Source: Lepidonotus clava
Taxonomy: Eukaryota; Annelida; Polychaeta; Phyllodocida; Polynoidae
Length of the DNA: 64,000 bases
NCBI GenBank assembly: GCA_936440205.1
Contig: OW387150.1
Span: 36,503,795-36,567,794 of the forward strand
Direction of reading: 5' to 3'
Positions 58,071 through 64,000 of this stretch are shown here, one piece after another (position 1 is the stretch's first letter; every line of letters begins with the position of its first letter). The position numbers and the translations under genes were made by a program. The notes under the pieces were generated by a model. It saw only the letters and a program-made list of their open reading frames with translations. It had not been told where the DNA came from and ran no database searches.

Positions 58071-59239
58071 TGAGTACAAATTGGTGACATTTTAGTAATT
58101 AGCCGATGTATGCAGATTTCCCCCATCACAAAATCCTATATCGGCCCCTTGCAATGATTTATTATGTGAATTACAGGTGAAATCCATGAATTTGATAAAT
58201 AATTGTATGACAGAGCCAAGACATAGATAGCTTAGTGGGAATGCGGCTTATGAGTTACATGCATGTCAATCAAAGTGCACCATGTGTGTTTAGGATGGAG
58301 CCTCGGGTAAGGACACTTTAATCTCCCTCCTTGTACTTCTACTTCCTTCTACTTGTCTCTGCCTAGCATGCAACAGTTCATGAGAAAAGTAAAACTGTTG
58401 ATGTTTACTGTAATGTTCAACAGTTCTGTATCTTATCGTTTTGTAATCTGAAATTTACTCAAATTGAATCAAATTTCTTCTGGTGAAAAGTGTTTTCTTT
58501 TATATCAATTTCAATATTTTACCCTTTTCATTGTATCATTTTGCTGATGGACAAGGAAAAAACTGTGTATCTGAATGAGCCTTTCAAAAAGAAACCAATC
58601 TTTTCCGGGCAGTTGTGTCTTGGCATGTCCCACCAAGCCTGGCTTCTTGTATGATTGATGTTACGGACAAGGGGTTTTTACACTATGCGATATGAGCTGC
58701 GATATGACGATGTCACAGAGAGGACACACATATTAGAGATAAAATTCTTGGTTACACATATGCGAAATACTTAACATAGCCAATTTCAAACTATTTTATT
58801 GTCCCTGTTGTAAGTTTTTAGTGACATATCCTCATATCACACAGATATCGCAGATCAAGTCGCACAGGTGTAAAAGGGCCTGGACTGTTCAGAAACCAAA
58901 GAAAAAGGACCAGACAGCTACCCAGACATGGCCTAAAGGGCTCATGGTATGAAGAGATGGAGATATCTTTGTGATAAGGAGGGCCCCAATCAACACGCCT
59001 GTGTGTAGTAGTCTAGTAGTAGGATTGTGAAATGAGCGCAAAAGGGGGTTGGGGAGGGGGTGGCTCGACATATCAGATTAAAACTAAAACATTGTGCATT
59101 TTGAGCACTTGTAGACGTGCAGCAAATCCCCTGTGGAAGAGAGAGACATCTTTGGGATGAGAAAGGAACAACCCCACATGCCTGTGTGCTTTAGTCAAGT
59201 CAAAGGAGTAGGGAATTGGGGTGTGGTGTGGGGAGGTAT

Positions 59240-59602
59240 CCCAGGCAAGCAGCGACGTAACAAGTACATTTTGTGGCCACACCTTTTGGTCAGTTTGTTA
59301 TCTGCCCAATTTTCACATAACAGTTACATTAATTTATGTTAGGTTGAGACTCTCCAAGACAGAGTGTTAAGATAACGTTATATTCTGGTGTAATTGAGAC
59401 CTTACCAATTCAGAATAATATAATAATATTACTTTTACATGAAATAATGTAACCAGAATGTCACAATAACATTACAGTTCAACGTCGTAAGGTTAGGTTG
59501 TAAAGATGTTTTTGGGTGCCATCAAAGTAACATAACAAGTAACAAAGAAAATTGAACAGAGTGTTACTGCAACATTATAATAACGGTGCATTCTTGCCTT
59601 GG
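59240..59602 (+). mobile_element. CCCAGGCAAG-family MITE (copy 15)
   Basis: Tips CCCAGGCAAGCAGCGACGTA and GGTGCATTCTTGCCTTGG are inverted. The body is complete. The matching place in unit B (about 62705-62715) has no insertion, giving a natural empty site. Confidence 0.85.
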
Positions 59603-60438
59603 ATGCATATTAGATTATTACTACGATGTTGCACATTTCATGCAAATACATATAACATTTTTCAACTAATGAGTAGCATTGGTGAGACAGATTAAACAAA
59701 AAATGGCTGAATAATATATAAACCAGTTAAAAAACGAGTAACAAGTGTACCAAAATAGAGCTTGTCGCTTGATTTTATATCATCATTAGAAACACTAATT
59801 TGAAGCTATGTACTGCACAATACTATTTATTGTAATAATAATAATTATAACAATTGTTCAAAGAATGAATATGCCAGAAGACAATCATAAGATCATGTGA
59901 CATTAAATGTATTGAAAAAACGATGTTTTCTCGGGGCATTAACTGGGGGCATTGATAAAAGATTATTTTGATTTAACCGTAAAATTCTCGCTTAAATTGA
60001 AGAGACAGTTGTCTGATTCGGCCAAGACCTTAAATAAATCAGCTTGTTCCACAGCGAAGAACTTGATGCACTCCACAAAAGCAGTGTATTAATGGCAGAT
60101 TCTTAATAACACCCCAAACAATACCCTCTCTATCGAAAAAGAACTACAATAATAAAGAACCACTCCAAGCTTTACCCAATGAGAGGGGGTCACAGAAGGC
60201 TTTCTTTCTTAATTTCTTTTAGAGAAATAAACACATTAAATTGAAATCAGATTGAGTAAATGAATGAATTGGCAAATAAAATGGGACTTTTTGATGATAA
60301 TTTCCAAATGACTGCTGACTGGGGGAAAGAGGGGAGAGGTTTTAGGGCATGTTTTATTGTACTCATGCCTTTTTATTCATAGAGTATTTTCTGTTGCCTG
60401 CCTCAGTCTCTATTAATCTTGGCTTGTGTTTTTTATTA

Positions 60439-60520
60439 AGCCCCATACTCAATAGGCAATTTTGACCAAGTCTGCCGACCAATTGGTGCTTAAATCAATT
60501 GATTCTACCTCTAAAATCAG
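60439..60520. mobile_element. Harbinger-type MITE, truncated
   Basis: The left tip AGCCCCATACTCAATAGGCA follows TTA. The element stops after about 80 bp where the duplication junction begins. The full-length equivalent is at 63664. Confidence 0.75.
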
Positions 60521-60960
60521 TAAAGAGTAAAATGAAGGGTGGATTCAAAGAGGAGGGGGAAACACCCCTGTTTTGGTGGAGACTTCACTTGAAGAAAAAA
60601 ATAATGTGTGTGTGCACAAAAGAGCGCTGTTTTAGTACTTAGCCTATAATCTATGCAGATTTCCCCCATCACAAAATCCTTTATCTGCCTTTGGCAATGA
60701 TTTAATATATGAATTACAGGTCCAATTGTCATAAGATCAGTGAATTTGACAAATAATTGTATGACAGAGGAAAGACATAGATAGCTTAGCAGGTACATGG
60801 CCTAGGAGTTACATGCATGTCAATGAAAGTGCAACATTTGTGTTTAGGTTGGAGCCTCGGGCAAGGACACTTTAATCTCCCTCCTTGTACTTCTATTTCC
60901 TTCTACTTGTCTCTGCCTAGCATGCAACGGTTCATGAGAAAAGTAAAACTGTTCATTCTA

Positions 60961-61317
60961 AAGCCCTATTTATACTACGTGTCACTGGTCGCATTGGGTC
61001 GTGTTGGCCAACGCGTCTGGCTCACGTTGGAGGGAATTAAGCCTACTTGTTGGGTCGTGTTGGGTCCCAACATGACCCAACGTGAAGTTTATTATATTAC
61101 GCATTTTGGCACATGTTGGGGTCCGTTGGTACAGTTTGGTCCGTTTGGCATACATTGGGTTGTGTTAGGCAAGAACCTCGCGCTGGGATTTACAAACATG
61201 TAAAATAACACGAAATAAAATAACACATGTACAAACAGGTAAAATAACACGAATCAGACACGTTGAGCAACGCGAACCAACACGAATGTGGCTCGACGCG
61301 TAGTGTAATATACCCTT
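60961..61317. mobile_element. MITE with TACTACG ends, inserted in unit B
   Basis: Left AAGCCCTATTTATACTACGT and right CGCGTAGTGTAATATACCCT are inverted, flanked by TA on each side (or TAA/TTA). The interior repeats TTGGGTCGTGTTGG and its inverse. Unit A near 58402 keeps the uninterrupted site (GATGTTTACTG). Confidence 0.8.
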
Positions 61318-62324
61318 TACCGTAATGTTCAACAGTTCTGTATCTAATCGTTTTGTAATCTGAGATTTACTGGCCACAATGGTCGTTACAATAGATTGAA
61401 TTACATTTCTTCTTATGAAGAGTAATTTCTTATAATTTCATAATTTATCCATTTTCATCACTTTCGGACTATGATGTATTTCACCTAGGAAGTATGCATA
61501 TGGATAAAAAATGTCAGACCCCACATTCCACCACCCCTTAGGAAAAATATGCATTAGATTTGTATCAAAATGTACAAAAATTTCCAAAGGTTTGGACCCC
61601 TTCCGCCTTGATGCGTACATACTTAATAGAAGGCTCCCAACAAATTAATTATTCATCCATGCTTATGGACAACCTGAAAACTGTGTTTCTGAACAAGTCT
61701 TTCAAAAAGAAACCAATCTTTTCTAAGCAGATGTGTTGTGGCATATCAGATCAGGGCAGACTCCTACTGTGGTTGGTTTACGGAGAAGGGGTTTTACACT
61801 TTGTGATTTGAGCTGCGATATCTTGCAGTGAAGGCACACATATTTGACATAAAATTCTTGGTTACAAATTATATGAAATACTTAGACTAGCCAGCTTCAA
61901 AATATTATATCAGCCCTGTATGTAAGTTTTTGGTGACATATCCTCATATCACATGCACAGATATTGCAACTCAAGTCGCACAGGTGTAAAAAGGCCTATA
62001 GCCTTCAGAAACCAAAGTAAAAGGCCCAGACAGCTACCAAGACATGCCCTGAAGGGCTCATGGCATGAAGAGATGGAGATATCTTTGTGATGAGGACAGC
62101 CCTACCCTACAAACATGTGTGTAGAAGTCAAGTCAAGGGATGTTCTAAGATTTTGGAAGGAGCAGGAAAGGGGGTTCAACCTATCAGAGTAGAGCTAAAA
62201 CACTGCACATTTGGAGCTCTTGTAGACATGCAGCATATCCCCTGCAGAAGACAGAGATATCTTTTGGATGAGGAAAAAACCACCCCACACGCCTGCGTGC
62301 TGACTCAAAGTCAAAGGATCGGAA

Positions 62325-62690
62325 AATTCTCCCTACCAGGGATGTTGTATTTATTTTAGTTCACCTGCAGACTAGCCTCAATCAAGGGGCATGCTGGGTA
62401 ATAACATGTTGATAAGTCACAAGACTTAAGTAAAGAGATTTTCAATAATCATGTCATAGTTTATGGTTTGATGTGATGGAATGGAGGGTTGACTGGTTTT
62501 TGATTTTACATCTTTATTCATTTGATATTTTTCAAGTTGTTTTGAAAATTCATTCATTTCAGAAAGATTATACAAAAAACATTTGTAAATTTTTCTATAT
62601 TTTTTCTTTATTTTCTTTCTACGAACTGGGTCAAAATTAGCCTGCAGGTGCCTAAAATACAGTAAATCAGCTAACTGTGGGAGAATTGGG
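62325..62690. mobile_element. Unassigned insertion in unit B
   Basis: Unit A reads GGGAATTGGGG where unit B has about 360 extra bases starting AATTCTCCC and ending GGGAGAATT, a 9-bp inverted repeat. It contains CTGCAGACTAGCCT, also seen at 22163. The nature of the insertion is not clear. Confidence 0.45.
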
Positions 62691-63663
62691 GTGTGGTAGG
62701 GGGAAGTCTGCATTATAGAAGAATATGTATAAATTGCGCATTATATGTGAATCCTTATATCATTTTCCAGCTTTGAGGAGCATGCTTGAGATAGAGATTA
62801 AACAAAGAATGGGCTGTAAACTGGTTGGGAACCGATTAACTAAAGTACGATGATGGAGCTTATGTCTCGATTTCGTACCCTTCATAGAAACACTAATTTG
62901 AAACTTTGTAATGCATAATATCATTTCTTGTTATGTAATAATTGATTTTAGATGAATAGGCCAGAATACATAAGAACAACTGATATTAAATGTGTTCAGA
63001 AAAAGATGCACTCTCAGGGCATTAACATGGGGAAACATTTGATTTAACCATTGAGCGCATGCTTAAACTAAAGAGACGGTTGTCCGATTCAGCCGAACCC
63101 TTGAATAAATCAGTTTTTCCACAGTGATGAACTTGATGCAGTTTTAATCGGTCAATTTACTCCTACTACAACAACAAATGACTACATTTCTCTTTTCAAA
63201 TGCGCCTCCCTACACAAAAGCAGTGTTACAATGGCAGAATATTAATAACACCCCAAACAATACCCTCTCTATCGAAAAAAATCTTTACAATAATAAAGAA
63301 CCACTCAAAGCCTAACCCAACAGAGAGGGGGTCCCAGGAGGCTTTCTTCATTAGTTTTTGTAAAGAAATAAACACATTAAAACTGAAATCAGATTGAGTA
63401 AATGAATGAATTGGCAAATAAAATGGGACTTTTTGAGGATAATTGCCAAATGATAGCTGACTGGGGGAAAGAGGGGTGATGTTTTAGGGGGTGTTTTATT
63501 CATAGGGTATTTTCTGTTGCCTGCTTTAGTTTCTAAAGCTGCGTCCCCACATGGTGACTAAACCCTGGCAACTAACGTTAGTCGCCAGCGAGGAGTTTTA
63601 TTCATAGAGTATTTTCTGTTGCCTGCTTTAGTTTCTGATAATCTTGGCTTGCATTTTTCATTA

Positions 63664-63877
63664 AGCTCATACCCACTAGGCAATTTTGACCATGTTGGCC
63701 GACCAATTGGTGCTTGAATCGACCAACTCTACCTCTATAATCAGCCGATTTTAGCATGGATTCATATCAAACATACACAATTCTATGTGGTATACTGACA
63801 GGGGATCATTGGAGTCGGCCGATTTTAGCACTGATGCATTGGCCGACTGCGTTAGTGTCTCCTAGGGGGTGCGGGGC
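63664..63877. mobile_element. Harbinger-type MITE
   Basis: The left tip AGCTCATACCCACTAGGCAA follows TTA, and the right tip GGGGTGCGGGGCT is followed by TTA: a clean TWA duplication. The interior has GGCCGATTTTAGCA words as in the 1.4- and 24.1-kb copies. Confidence 0.8.
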
Positions 63878-64000
63878 TTTATCCTGAATATAGTCTACGC
63901 TACCAACATTCATATTACTAAAATAGGAACAGCAACCAAAAAGGAAACATGACGGAAAATGTTATTACGGTTTTTGCGCAACAGAAACCTTTTGTGTTAT

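Larger units (their letters stand above)
57870..60520. repeat. Segmental duplication, unit A
   Basis: Blocks shared with 60540-63740 in the same order. They include CAGATTTCCCCCATCACAAA, GACACTTTAATCTCCCTCCT, AAAAAGAAACCAATCTTTTC, ATGAAGAGATGGAGATATCT, AGAAACACTAATTTGAA and ACACCCCAAACAATACCCTC. Identity is moderate, so the duplication is old. Unit A holds a long (TA)n tract at 57977-58067 and a MITE at 59240. Confidence 0.85.
60540..63740. repeat. Segmental duplication, unit B
   Basis: The second copy of the 57870-60520 block. It is longer because of a 357-bp MITE at 60961 and an insertion of about 360 bp at 62325-62690. It lacks the MITE found at 59240 in unit A. A tandem doubling of GTATTTTCTGTTGCCTGCTT lies at 63510 and 63609. 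Confidence 0.85.

Overview
This is animal nuclear DNA. Genes are sparse, coding sequence is split by GT-AG introns or ends at AATAAA signals, and most of the recognisable content is transposons, miniature inverted-repeat elements (MITEs) and tandem arrays. The sequence alone does not fix the species. The repeat style and base composition suit a marine invertebrate such as a cephalochordate, echinoderm or mollusc, which is inference. No bacterial operon, CRISPR array, rRNA or convincing tRNA is present, and no LTR element or Polinton was recognised.

The strongest feature is a complete-looking PIF/Harbinger DNA transposon at 36302-44512. It has matching ends (AGGCCTGTTTCCACCGAACG at the left) and two convergent genes. 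A three-exon gene on the + strand encodes a MADF-type DNA-binding protein of about 914 residues. A four-exon gene on the - strand encodes a DDE transposase of about 405 residues. All splice sites and phases agree. The transposase seems to lack a short helical segment that relatives carry between exons 2 and 3. A MITE family in the window (1.4, 10.5, 12.3, 24.1, 29.2, 50.5 and 63.7 kb) has TWA target duplications and related ends, so it is probably a Harbinger relative.

The main host gene candidate is at about 54.0-56.1 kb. One long exon encodes a membrane-anchored acyltransferase of the condensation-domain/alcohol acetyltransferase type, with the HHxxxDG motif, followed by AATAAA. Its start codon may lie alone in a tiny upstream exon. 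A 5'-truncated LINE reverse transcriptase lies at 7.4-8.65 kb, inserted inside a MITE.

Region by region: 0-7 kb holds MITEs, a hairpin at 2.2 kb and a tandem array of about 180-bp units (5.77-7.06 kb). 7-14 kb holds the LINE-in-MITE nest, a 12-bp minisatellite inside a Harbinger MITE, and a second tandem array broken by a MITE. 14.2-19.15 kb is a 4.9-kb fold-back element flanked by TTAA, with arms of about 1.7 kb made of 340-bp repeats, a nested piggyBac-like MITE and four RFX X-box palindromes. 19-36 kb is intergenic or intronic, with MITEs and several promoter-like motif clusters (21.0, 26.9 and 28.2-28.5 kb). 36.3-44.5 kb is the Harbinger. 44.5-53.9 kb holds a C-rich array, an 828-bp piggyBac-like element, hairpin MITEs and microsatellites. 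54-56 kb is the acyltransferase gene. 57.9-63.7 kb is an old tandem segmental duplication whose two units carry different MITE insertions, giving natural empty sites.

A family of about 350-bp MITEs with CCCAGGCAAG-type ends occurs some 15 times in both orientations and makes up about 5 kb of the window. All coordinates and family calls come from reading the sequence, with no database search.
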